This document shows positions 16,949 to 25,560 of a stretch of 64,000 bases of DNA, piece after piece. Each line of letters begins with the position of its first letter. The stretch's first letter is position 1. Under the pieces are notes generated by a model that did no database searches, was not told the DNA's origin, and saw only the letters and a program-made list of their open reading frames with translations. Source of the DNA: Thermosulfuriphilus ammonigenes (lineage in GTDB: Bacteria; Desulfobacterota; Thermodesulfobacteria; Thermodesulfobacteriales; ST65); NCBI RefSeq assembly GCF_011207455.1, contig NZ_CP048877.1, positions 1,046,576 to 1,110,575 of the forward strand, given 5' to 3'. The translations under genes and the position numbers were made by a program.

Positions 16949-18633
16949 AGACCTGGCTATCTCTGGCCCTTATAGTTTTAATCCTTTCGGCCACAGTCTA
17001 TGAGGTCCTGCGGCACCGGGCCGACAAAGTCCACCTTCTCCTCAGCGGCCAGGTAGATATGTGTCTTTCCTGTCACCAGGAAGAGCCGGATCAGGCCCAT
17101 CAGGCCGGAGTGGTGGGCTGTGCTGAGTGCCACCTGGGCAATCCCTTGGCTTCAGAAAAATGGCGGGCCCACCGAGGGATGGTCAAAAATCCCGGAGAGC
17201 TGGTTTGGGCGGAGAAGACCTGCGGTCGGCAGGGGTGTCATCCCAGCGATGTCCCCAACCTCAAAAAGGCCCTCATGGCCACCAATCGGGGCATCATTGC
17301 TACCCTTCGTTACTACTGGGGAGAGACCGACGACCCCCGGGAGAATCTCACCGTAGAAGACCTTCAACGGACCGGGAAGACCTCCCTGGCCCTTGATTAC
17401 TTCCGTAAGCTCTGCGGCTCCTGTCACCTTTGGGTAAAACGCGGTGAGCTCCCTTCGTTTCTGGCCGAAAAAGGCGGAGGCTGCACAGCCTGTCATAATC
17501 AGCCTCCCCCACGCTCTACCGGAAACAAAAGGGGCAAACCCCATCCCCAGATCACCAAAAAAGTTCCCCTTGAGGCCTGCGTCCGCTGTCATAATCGCAG
17601 TGGCCGCCTGGGCCTTACCTATCAGGGGATGATCGAATCTGAAGGCTACGGCGTCCCTTATGATGAAGGTCTTCCCCGTTCAGATCTTATCGATGGTCGT
17701 TCGGTAATTCGTATCCCCCCTGATGTCCACTTTAAGGCCGGGCTGGTCTGCATCGACTGCCATCTGCGGGAAGAAATCATGGGCGATGGTAAGTCTTATG
17801 CCCATTTTGAGGAGCAGGTAGAAATAACCTGCCAGATGTGCCATGGCGGAGATGGTCTAAGCCGCAAGGGACGCAAGGCCCCCAACTTTAAGAAGGGGCC
17901 AAACGGACAACCAGTTCTGGAGGGCAAACTGGATGGTCGGCTCCACCCACTGGCCCCTCCCAAGGAGATCTGTCAGGGGCGAGACCACCAAAGATTATCC
18001 TGTCAGGCCTGTCATAGCTGGTATGTCCCCCAGTGCTACGGCTGTCACGTACGCCAGGATGAGAGTCAATCCCAGCTAGACAAAGTAAACGCCAGAGAAA
18101 CCAAGGGGCTCTGGGAAGAGTTTCGTTCCTACATGCGTTATGAGAGGCCTGTCTTGGGGGTACAAGGTAACAAGATCGAGATCCTTGTCCCTGGCTGACA
18201 GGATTTTGTCTCCCTGCTGGATGAGCAGGGACGCCTGAAGAGGACTTTCAAACGCCTTACCTGGTCTTTCATGGATCCCCACTCTACCCAGAAGAAGGGA
18301 CGCAGTTGTCCCGACTGTCATCAGTCGCCCAAAACCGTAGGGCTTGGCCCGGGAAATGTCTTCTTTGAAAACGGCCGTTTGCTCTTTGCCCCAGCAGATA
18401 CCGGAGCCGATCTGGGACTTAACCATTCCCTTCAGGCCCTGGTGGATACCTCGGGACAGCCCCTTACCAACCTCTCCCGGCCCAACCTCCGACCTTTTAA
18501 TCAAGAGGAGATAAGGCGTATCCTTCGGGTGGGCCTCTGCCTTGTCTGTCATCCAGACTACAGCGATCCGGTTATGCAAAACTGGCGTCCAGACCTCACT
18601 TGTCCGGTATTTGACGAAAAAAATGGCCTCTGA
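16945..18633 (+). CDS. 12-haem cytochrome c with in-frame UGA (candidate selenocysteine or recoded Cys codon)
   Basis: Starts at a GTG overlapping the cytochrome b stop (GTGA), with an N-terminal signal anchor. Haem sites before the UGA: CLSCH, CAECH, CGRQGCH (CX4CH), CGSCH, CTACH, CVRCH, CIDCH, CQMCH, CQACH, CYGCH. The TGA at 18196-18198 is codon 418 in the context LVPG-UGA-QDF. The same frame then stays open for 435 bp to 18633 with two more haem sites (CPDCH, CLVCH), normal codon usage and no ribosome-binding site of its own. Read through, it gives about 562 residues. If UGA is a stop, the product is 417 residues and the remainder is a relic. A strong hairpin lies just after the UGA. Likely the electron acceptor of the Rieske/cytochrome b complex. 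Confidence 0.75.
18196..18231 (+). promoter_or_regulatory. UGA plus SECIS-like hairpin
   Basis: After the in-frame TGA (18196-18198) and 12 nt, TCCCTGCT (18211-18218) pairs perfectly with AGCAGGGA (18224-18231) around the loop GGATG. The loop begins 20 nt after the UGA and opens with G, matching the general bacterial SECIS layout (small G-starting loop roughly 16-37 nt downstream). No T-run follows, so it is not a terminator. Confidence 0.6.
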
Positions 18634-18644
18634 AGGAGAAAAAA

Positions 18645-19007
18645 ATGGCTTATGAAGGCCTAAAACGCTTCCTGCCCGCTGGCATTTACATGATTTTTCT
18701 GCTGGCGGTGGCCGTTATTCCCCTGGGCCCTCCAGGAGGAAGCGACAAGCTGGCCCATGCCCTCTCGTATTTTATTCTGGGTTTGCTGCTTTTCTGGTGG
18801 GCCTCATGGCGCCTAGCCCACCGCCCGGCCTATCTGGTGGCCTTGGTGGTCATAGGAATTGGGGCCGTCCACGGAGCCTTGGTTGAAATGGTTCAGAGCC
18901 AGGTGCCAGGAAGGGTAGCCGACCTAGGTGACTGGCAGGCCGACATCTTTGGTCTTCTCACCTCTCTTTTGGCCGCCCTGCCCATTTTGGGGGCCCGAAA
19001 GAGCTAA
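18645..19007 (+). CDS. VanZ-family membrane protein
   Basis: 120 residues with four hydrophobic helices and the VanZ pattern DKLAHALSYFILGLLL and GALVEMVQ...RVADLGDWQADIFGLL. VanZ-like proteins are widespread; the founding member raises teicoplanin resistance, but the role in most bacteria is unknown. It follows the cytochrome gene by 11 bp with an AAGGAG site, and its end overlaps the convergent thrC by 4 bp. Confidence 0.85.
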   Translation: MAYEGLKRFLPAGIYMIFLLAVAVIPLGPPGGSDKLAHALSYFILGLLLFWWASWRLAHRPAYLVALVVIGIGAVHGALVEMVQSQVPGRVADLGDWQADIFGLLTSLLAALPILGARKS

Positions 19008-20398
19008 AGAAGGGCGTTCTGGGCCACAAATTCTTTGACGGCCTTGATGTCAGCCGGAAGAATGGTTACCCGACGGGGGCGTTCCTCCAGCCCCTCCAAG
19101 GCCGGAGGCCGCCGGGGAGGATGGCCGATGGCCTCAGCCACGGCCTCTGGAAACTTGGCCGGATGAGCCGTGGCCAGACAAACCACCGGATGGCCCCGAT
19201 CAAGGAGGCGAAGTCCAGCCCGGACTCCCACCGCCGTGTGAGGATCAAGCACGTAACCTGTCTCCTGGTAAAATGAGGCAATGGTCTCCCGGGTTTCCTC
19301 CTGAGAAACAGAGACAGAGGCGAAATCTTCTCTCACCCGGGCCAGCTCTTCAGGGCCAAAACGAAGCCTTCCCTCCCGGGAGAAGACCTCCATGGCCTCC
19401 CGGACCCGAATCGGATCCTCCCCCAAGAGGTGATAGAGGTAGCGCTCAAAGTTGCTGGCCACCTGAATGTCCATGGAGGGGCTGATGGTGGAGACCACCT
19501 TCCCCAAAGAATAGTCCCCCTGATTGACAAACCTGGTCAGAATGTCGTTTTCGTTGGTGGCCAACATAAGCAGAGGAATCCGCTCCCGGCCCAGAATCCG
19601 ACGGGCCACATAGCCAGCAAAGATATCACCAAAGTTGCCGGTGGGGACGGAGAAGAAGACCGCAGACTGCCCCTTTTCAGCCAACCTCAGCCAGGCCCAG
19701 ATATAATAAACCACCTGGGCCATTACTCGGGCCCAGTTAATGGAATTTACCGCCCCCAGATGATAGCGGCGCTTGAAGGCCAGGTCTTCAAAGATGGCCT
19801 TAACGATGGCCTGACAATCATCAAAGGTGCCCTCTATAGCCAGGTTAAAAACATTGGCATCGGTAACCGTGGTCATCTGAAGGGCCTGAACAGGAGAGAC
19901 CCGACCATGGGGGTGAAGGATAAAGATATTGATGTTCTTGCGTCCTCTCACCCCGTAGATGGCTGCCGAACCGGTGTCTCCCGAGGTGGCCCCGAGAATA
20001 TTCATTCTGGCCCCCCGCTCGAGGAGAAGGTATTCAAAGAGTCCGCCGAGAAATTGAAGGGCTATGTCTTTAAAGGCCAAGGTTGGACCATGAAAAAGCT
20101 CAAGGATGAAGACCGGCCCCACCCGGACAAGAGGACATATCTCCGGATGATCAAAGGTGGCGTAGGCCTGAAAGACCAGCTTCCGGAGATCCTCAAGGGG
20201 AATGTCATCTACAAAAAGGGAAAAGACTTCCAGGGCCAGCTCTGGATAGGAAAGCCGACTCCAGAAAGAAAGGACCTCTTCATCCACCGCCGGATAGGCC
20301 TCGGGAAGGATAAGACCTCCATCCTCGGCCAGCCCCATAAGGACGGTTTCCTTAAAGCTTAAGGGGGTGATTCCTCCACGGGTGCTGATATAGCGCAT
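19004..20398 (-). CDS. thrC: Threonine synthase
   Basis: 464 residues, the last step of threonine synthesis (O-phosphohomoserine to threonine). PLP lysine in LAFKDIALQ, GATSGDTGSAA phosphate-binding loop, and the N-terminal YISTRGG signature of long (plant/E. coli type 2) enzymes. Start ATG after AAGGGG. A 107-bp gap upstream separates it from the divergent rsmD. Confidence 0.95.
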   Translation of the reverse strand: MRYISTRGGITPLSFKETVLMGLAEDGGLILPEAYPAVDEEVLSFWSRLSYPELALEVFSLFVDDIPLEDLRKLVFQAYATFDHPEICPLVRVGPVFILELFHGPTLAFKDIALQFLGGLFEYLLLERGARMNILGATSGDTGSAAIYGVRGRKNINIFILHPHGRVSPVQALQMTTVTDANVFNLAIEGTFDDCQAIVKAIFEDLAFKRRYHLGAVNSINWARVMAQVVYYIWAWLRLAEKGQSAVFFSVPTGNFGDIFAGYVARRILGRERIPLLMLATNENDILTRFVNQGDYSLGKVVSTISPSMDIQVASNFERYLYHLLGEDPIRVREAMEVFSREGRLRFGPEELARVREDFASVSVSQEETRETIASFYQETGYVLDPHTAVGVRAGLRLLDRGHPVVCLATAHPAKFPEAVAEAIGHPPRRPPALEGLEERPRRVTILPADIKAVKEFVAQNALL

Positions 20399-20505
20399 CT
20401 TTTTACCCCTTAATTATGGTCAGAAGGATCTTTAGTTTACGCTAAAACAGAAATAGGTCAAATTCGGCCCTGCCCAAGACGGTAAGGAGTGTTATATAGA
20501 AGCCC

Positions 20506-21054
20506 GTGTCTTTAAGGATCACCACCGGAAGGTTTAAAGGGCTGCGGCTCAAAGGGCCATCGGGGGAACGGATTCGGCCCATGGCCGATCGGGTCAGAAA
20601 GGCCCTTTTTGACATTCTGGCCTCCCGGGGTCTGCTGGAAGGGAGCTTCCTGGACCTTTATGCCGGTACAGGGGCGGTGGGGATCGAGGCCCTCTCCCGG
20701 GGAGCCTCCCGGGTCGTTTTAGTAGATAAGGATCCCCGGGCTTTGAGGCTCATTCGTCAAAATTTGGCCCGGACCGGAGCCTCTGCAGAGATTATTCGTT
20801 ATGATCTGAGTCGGGGGCTGCCTCCGGTTAGAGGGCCTTTTGAGGTCATCTCTGTCACCCCTCCTTATGGCCAGGGCCTGGCAGAGAAGACCTTAGGGGA
20901 TCTGGCCCAAAGCGGCCTTCTGGCTCCTGGAGGGCTCGTTGTAGTCGAGGAGAGAGAGACCGTGACTCTCCCTTCAAGGGTTGGAAGATTGACTCTAAAG
21001 GACCGAAGACGTTACGGCCAGTCGGTGCTCTGGTTCTACGAGGAGGAACGATGA
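20506..21054 (+). CDS. rsmD: 16S rRNA (guanine966-N2)-methyltransferase RsmD-like, altered motif IV
   Basis: 182 residues with RsmD features: the N-terminal RITTGRFKGLRLKGP, RPMADRVRKALFDIL, SAM motif I FLDLYAGTGAVGIEALSRGA and VDKD. The catalytic motif IV, normally (D/N)PPY, reads TPPY here (VISVTPPYGQG), which removes the acidic or amide side chain used in N-methylation. The GTG start has no nearby Shine-Dalgarno; AAGGAG lies about 17 nt upstream and a TATATA lies 7 bp upstream. It overlaps coaD by 4 bp, a common pairing. Confidence 0.88.
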   Translation: MSLRITTGRFKGLRLKGPSGERIRPMADRVRKALFDILASRGLLEGSFLDLYAGTGAVGIEALSRGASRVVLVDKDPRALRLIRQNLARTGASAEIIRYDLSRGLPPVRGPFEVISVTPPYGQGLAEKTLGDLAQSGLLAPGGLVVVEERETVTLPSRVGRLTLKDRRRYGQSVLWFYEEER

Positions 21055-21560
21055 GGGAACGTATCGCTATCTATCCCGGCACTTTTGATCCCATCACCAA
21101 TGGACACCTTGATGTCATCCAGCGCGGCGTGCGTCTGTTTGATCGACTTATAGTGGCTATCGGCCTTAACCCGGCCAAAAAACCCCTCTTCAGCCTCGAG
21201 GAAAGGCTGGATATGATCCGGGAGACAGTGGCTGGAATGGAACGGGTAGAGGTAGATTACTTTCAGGGCCTTCTGGTGGAATACGCCCAAAAGAGAGGGG
21301 CCTGTGCCGTCATCAGAGGGCTCAGGGCCGTCTCGGACTTTGAGTACGAGTTTCAAATTGCCCTTATGAACCGTAAACTCTGCCCCAATCTGGAAACAGT
21401 TTTCCTGATGCCCGGGGCAAAGTGGATATTCATTAGCTCCAGCATAATCAAGGAGGTGGCCAGGTTCGGCGGCTGTCTGGAGGGGCTGGTGCCGGAATCC
21501 GTCGAGAGGCGTCTCAAGGAAAGGTTCTCCTCCCGCTGCCCCGGGGGAGAATCAGGCTAG
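21051..21560 (+). CDS. coaD: Phosphopantetheine adenylyltransferase
   Basis: 169 residues, the usual CoaD length. It catalyses the penultimate step of coenzyme A synthesis. The nucleotidyltransferase motif YPGTFDPITNGHLDVI (HxGH-type), the RGLRAVSDFEYEFQ block and ISSSIIKEVA are intact. Shares a 4-bp overlap with rsmD and overlaps the convergent HAD gene by 9 bp. Confidence 0.97.
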   Translation: MRERIAIYPGTFDPITNGHLDVIQRGVRLFDRLIVAIGLNPAKKPLFSLEERLDMIRETVAGMERVEVDYFQGLLVEYAQKRGACAVIRGLRAVSDFEYEFQIALMNRKLCPNLETVFLMPGAKWIFISSSIIKEVARFGGCLEGLVPESVERRLKERFSSRCPGGESG

Positions 21561-22175
21561 AAGCCCCCGGATGATGGGCAAAAGCTCAGCAAAGGAGGAA
21601 ACATGATAGGCGGCCGAAAGGTCGCGGTTCTTGTAGGCCACCAGGGGAATACCAGCGGCGCGGGCCACGGCCTCGTCCACCTGAGTGTCTCCAATATAAA
21701 GGGCCTCTTCCGGACGGGTCCTGAAGTGGGCGAGGATTTTTCTTACCCCTTCAGGATGAGGTTTGGGCCTTTCTACATCCAGGGCACAGACGATAAGGTC
21801 AAAAAGCTCATCAAGCCGGAATATCTCTCTTAAGGCCGGCATGGTGGTAGAGCGATTGGTAGAAATGGCTGTCTTAAGGGGCGGTCGCACCTCTTCAATA
21901 AGCTCCTTTAGGCCCGGCTCAGGGGTTAGAAGCGGGAGAAACCCAGCATAGTCAAGCCTCTTTTGAAACGAAAGGGCCTCTTTTAGAAGATGGGGATGAT
22001 CTCGGAAGATATAACGGACAGAGTCCTCGGCGGCGTGCATATGGACATACTGAAGTTCATCTTCGTCAAGCGGCGGCAGGGAAAACTCCTCCCGAATCCG
22101 GTTATAGTAAGCCCGGTTAGCCTCTCGCGAATCAAAAAGCACCCCGTCACAATCAAAAATAAGAAGCTTGAGCAT
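21552..22175 (-). CDS. HAD-superfamily phosphatase, phosphoglycolate phosphatase-like
   Basis: 207 residues. HAD motif I FDCDGVLFDS with both catalytic Asp, motif II STNRS, motif III KPHPEG and motif IV YIGDTQVDE are present. The cap is small and helical, as in Gph/PGP-type enzymes. Substrate cannot be assigned from sequence. Divergent from nadB with a 41-bp gap. Confidence 0.85.
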   Translation of the reverse strand: MLKLLIFDCDGVLFDSREANRAYYNRIREEFSLPPLDEDELQYVHMHAAEDSVRYIFRDHPHLLKEALSFQKRLDYAGFLPLLTPEPGLKELIEEVRPPLKTAISTNRSTTMPALREIFRLDELFDLIVCALDVERPKPHPEGVRKILAHFRTRPEEALYIGDTQVDEAVARAAGIPLVAYKNRDLSAAYHVSSFAELLPIIRGLLA

Positions 22176-22216
22176 GGTCAGGAACTATAGCAGAGAGGGA
22201 GGAGAAGACAACTGCC

Positions 22217-23836
22217 ATGGCCTATGAGACGGATTTTTTGATCATCGGAAGCGGCATCGCCGGCCTCTCCCTGGCCCTTAAGGTGGCCGACCTAGGCCGG
22301 GTGACCATTATCACCAAAAAGGCCCCTAAGGAGGCCGCCACCACCCTGGCCCAGGGAGGAATTGCCTGCGTTCTGGGAGAAGATGATTCCTTTGAGCTTC
22401 ACATTGCCGACACCCTCCGGGCGGGAGACGGCCTCTGCAAAGAAGAAGTGGTCTCCCTGGTCGTTCGTCAGGCCCCGGAACGAATTCGGGAACTCATGGA
22501 TCTAGGGGTGCGTTTCAGTGAGGACCCAGAACGCCCTGGCCATCTGCACCTTGGCCTTGAGGGTGGACACAGCCGACGTCGCATTGTCCATGCCCAGGAT
22601 TTCACCGGCAGAGAGATAGAAAGCGTTCTTCTTAATCGAGCCCAGGACCATCCCCAGATAACCATTTTGGAAAATCACATGGCCGTTGACCTTATCACCG
22701 GCTGCAAGGTGGCCATTCGCCGACAGTGTGAGGATCTGGGGGAACGCTGTCTGGGGGCCTACGTTCTTGATGGACAAAGCGGTCAGGTAAAGACCTTTCT
22801 TTCCCGGGTGACGATCCTTTCTACAGGAGGGGCCGGCAAGGTCTATCTCTACACCAGCAACCCCGATGTGGCCACCGGTGATGGCATCGCCATGGCCTAC
22901 CGGGCCGGGGCCCGGGTGGCCAACCTGGAGTTTGTCCAGTTTCATCCCACCTGTCTCTACCACCCCTTGGCCAAAAACTTTCTCATCTCTGAAGCCCTAA
23001 GGGGGGAAGGAGCCCGACTACTTGACCCCGAAGGCCGACCTTTTATGCACAAATATGACCCCAATCTCAAGGACCTGGCCACCAGAGACGTGGTTGCCCG
23101 GGCCATAGATCAAGAGCTTAAAAAAAGCGGCCGCGACTTTGTTTATCTTGACATCAGTCATCGGGAATCGGAGTTCATCAAGAGGCGTTTCCCCAACATC
23201 TACCAGACCTGCCTGCGTTTTGGCATCGATATTACCCGTGAGCCCATCCCCGTGGTCCCGGCAGCCCATTACATGTGCGGCGGAGTGGTCACCGACACCT
23301 GGGGCCGAACCGATATCTTCGGCCTTTTTGCCATTGGGGAGTGCGCCTACACGGGTCTCCATGGGGCCAACCGCCTGGCCTCAAATTCTCTCCTTGAGGG
23401 GCTGGTATTTGCCCACCAGGCCGCCCGCTGGATACACCAGAACTGGGGGGAATACGGGGCCCTTGACCTTCCTCCCGTGCCTGACTGGGATCCCGGAGGG
23501 GCGGTGGATATGGAAGAGGCCGTTCTTATCTCCCACAACTGGGATGCCATCCGCCGGCTGATGTGGAACTACGTGGGCATTGTCAGAAACAAAAAGCGGC
23601 TTGAGCTGGCAAGCCGCCGCCTTAAACCCATCCTGGAAGAGATAGAACAACACTATTGGGACTACATTATCACGGCTGACTTTATCGAGCTCCGAAATAT
23701 TGCCCATTTGGCAGATCTCATCATCCGTTCGGCCAGGTGGCGCCGGGAAAGCCGCGGGGCCCACTACAACATGGACTGGCCCCACAAAGACGACGCCAAC
23801 TTTCGGCGTGACACCATCCTTTGCCGAAGCCCCTAA
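22217..23836 (+). CDS. nadB: L-aspartate oxidase
   Basis: 539 residues. FAD enzyme that converts aspartate to iminoaspartate, the first step of de novo NAD synthesis, and can use fumarate as acceptor in anaerobes. FAD motif GSGIAGLSLALK, TTLAQGGIA, GGHSRRRIVH with active-site His/Arg, and the C-terminal ANRLASNSLLEGLVF. nadA and nadC are not nearby. Followed by the folate ligase gene 13 bp later. Confidence 0.96.
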   Translation: MAYETDFLIIGSGIAGLSLALKVADLGRVTIITKKAPKEAATTLAQGGIACVLGEDDSFELHIADTLRAGDGLCKEEVVSLVVRQAPERIRELMDLGVRFSEDPERPGHLHLGLEGGHSRRRIVHAQDFTGREIESVLLNRAQDHPQITILENHMAVDLITGCKVAIRRQCEDLGERCLGAYVLDGQSGQVKTFLSRVTILSTGGAGKVYLYTSNPDVATGDGIAMAYRAGARVANLEFVQFHPTCLYHPLAKNFLISEALRGEGARLLDPEGRPFMHKYDPNLKDLATRDVVARAIDQELKKSGRDFVYLDISHRESEFIKRRFPNIYQTCLRFGIDITREPIPVVPAAHYMCGGVVTDTWGRTDIFGLFAIGECAYTGLHGANRLASNSLLEGLVFAHQAARWIHQNWGEYGALDLPPVPDWDPGGAVDMEEAVLISHNWDAIRRLMWNYVGIVRNKKRLELASRRLKPILEEIEQHYWDYIITADFIELRNIAHLADLIIRSARWRRESRGAHYNMDWPHKDDANFRRDTILCRSP

Positions 23837-23849
23837 AGAGGAGGAAGGC

Positions 23850-24431
23850 TTGGAAGACAAAAGAACCTTGCGAAAGAAATACCTAGCGGCCAGGGCCAAC
23901 CTGGATCCAAAAAAGAGGTCCGGGGCCAGCCGAATCATCGCCCAACATGCCCTTTCCTGGCCTCTTTATCGCTCGGTTAAGGTAACCCTTCTCTATGCCT
24001 CCTTTCGTGAGGAGGTAGAGACCTGGGATCTCATCCGGGAATCCCTTAAGCGGGGGAAAATCGTCCTTTTGCCGCGAACATTTGTCGAGGAGAAGACCCT
24101 GAGGCTCTACCAGATCATGAGACCGGAAAAGGATCTTTCTCCAGGATATGCCGGGATCCTGGAGCCCCGCCCTGACTTACCGGAGGCCACCCGACCTCCG
24201 GAGATAATCTTTGTCCCCGGGGTAGCCTTTGATGTCCACGGAGGCCGCCTGGGCTACGGTGGAGGTTACTACGATCGCCTCTTGAAAGAATACCCTGAGG
24301 CCATTCGAGTCGGGCTGGCCTTTGGGGTTCAGATCTGTCCCCGCCTTCCCCTTGAACCCCACGACCAGCTGATGGATTTCCTGATCACCGAGGAGGGACT
24401 TATCCGGACAAGGTGTGGGCCATCTCCTTGA
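23850..24431 (+). CDS. 5-formyltetrahydrofolate cyclo-ligase family protein
   Basis: 193 residues from a TTG at 23850 that follows GAGGAGGAAG at good spacing. The upstream open frame overlaps nadB and is not used. Family motifs are KRTLRKKYLAAR at the N-terminus and GVAFDVHGGRLGYGGGYYDR near the C-terminus, the ATP/folate-binding loop. It converts 5-formyl-THF to 5,10-methenyl-THF. Its 3' end overlaps the convergent potassium channel gene by 32 bp. Confidence 0.92.
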   Translation: MEDKRTLRKKYLAARANLDPKKRSGASRIIAQHALSWPLYRSVKVTLLYASFREEVETWDLIRESLKRGKIVLLPRTFVEEKTLRLYQIMRPEKDLSPGYAGILEPRPDLPEATRPPEIIFVPGVAFDVHGGRLGYGGGYYDRLLKEYPEAIRVGLAFGVQICPRLPLEPHDQLMDFLITEEGLIRTRCGPSP

Positions 24432-25416
24432 GGCGCATCAACCCCTTCTGATCGGCCAGGGCGATAAGGATATCTCCGGGTTCGATGATATAATCTGGGG
24501 GCGGGTTGTAGATCATCTGCCCGGATTCCTTTTTTACCGCCAGGATGATGGCTCCGGTCTTTTGCCGGATGCCACTTTCAAGAAGGCTTTGCCCCTGGAG
24601 CCTTGATCTTTCGATCACGGTGATCTCTTCGATCTGAAGATCCAGAGAGGCCTTGTGGACGGCCAGCTCCAGGAAGTCGGTCACCGTGGGGCGCAAGACG
24701 GTAAGGGCCATACGGCGGGCCCCGATGAGATAGGGGGAAACAACCTTATCGGCCCCGGCCCTAAGGAGTTTCTTCTCCGCGTCCTCCTCAGCGGCCCGGG
24801 CAACGAGGAAGAGTCTGGGATTCAAGCCCTTAGCCGTAAGGCATATATAGACATTGTCGGCGTCGGACTGAAGAACCGAAAAAAGCCCCCGGGCCCGTTC
24901 CACCCCGGCCTTAAGCAGGGTCTCCTCGCTGGTAGCATCTCCTTCCAGGTAAAGAAAGCCCTGCTCCTCCAGACGCTGAATCTGTGATGGATCATTCTCT
25001 ACCACCACCACCGGGTGCTCCTTGGAGACCATCTCGGCAATCACCATACCGATGCGTCCGAAACCGCAGATTATGTAGTGATCCTTAAGCTGGGCAATCT
25101 TTTTCTCCAGCCGACGTCGCCCCATGGCCTTCTGGATTTGACCACTGACTATGGCCTCCGTAACCATGGAGAAGACGTAAAGGACCAACCCCACCCCCAA
25201 AAAGAGGATAAGAATGGTAAAGATGCGCCCTTCCTCCGAAAGGGGATGAACCTCTCCGTAGCCTACGGTGGTCACGGTAATAAGGGTCATGTAGAGGGCA
25301 TCAAGAAGGCTCCAACCTTCTATAAGCTCATAGCCGAGAACACCAAGGGTAACGATGCTTATGGCGGCTAAGACCGAAAGCAGGACCTTTTTTATCTCTT
25401 CTCTCATGTCAGCCAT
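24400..25416 (-). CDS. Potassium channel with TrkA-N/TrkA-C (RCK) domains, MthK-like
   Basis: 338 residues. Two membrane helices flank the K+ selectivity filter TTVGYG (residues 49-54). A cytoplasmic RCK domain follows with the nucleotide-binding IICGFGRIGMVIAE (about 114-127) and Asp/Glu at the strand ends, then a TrkA-C domain (about 245-330) ending GDILIALADQ. This layout is that of ligand-gated two-TM channels such as MthK, opened by Ca2+ or nucleotides. Confidence 0.93.
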   Translation of the reverse strand: MADMREEIKKVLLSVLAAISIVTLGVLGYELIEGWSLLDALYMTLITVTTVGYGEVHPLSEEGRIFTILILFLGVGLVLYVFSMVTEAIVSGQIQKAMGRRRLEKKIAQLKDHYIICGFGRIGMVIAEMVSKEHPVVVVENDPSQIQRLEEQGFLYLEGDATSEETLLKAGVERARGLFSVLQSDADNVYICLTAKGLNPRLFLVARAAEEDAEKKLLRAGADKVVSPYLIGARRMALTVLRPTVTDFLELAVHKASLDLQIEEITVIERSRLQGQSLLESGIRQKTGAIILAVKKESGQMIYNPPPDYIIEPGDILIALADQKGLMRLKEMAHTLSG

Positions 25417-25560
25417 AATTTATGTCCTCCTCGAGGTCTTCAGTTTGCCCAAATCGGCTCCAAGATCAAGGGCCAGCGTCTTGCAAAAAGACCGGGCCAG
25501 TGCCTACTTTGGGATAGGGAAAAATTTTCTGAAAAGACACCTACTGCAAGGAGGAATACC

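Noticed and set aside
18271-18633. Separate small dihaem cytochrome gene
   Set aside because: Same frame as the upstream cytochrome, no ribosome-binding site, no signal peptide; better explained as the continuation past the UGA.
19430-20362. 310-residue plus-strand frame opposite thrC
   Set aside because: Mirror of the threonine synthase codons; no independent support.
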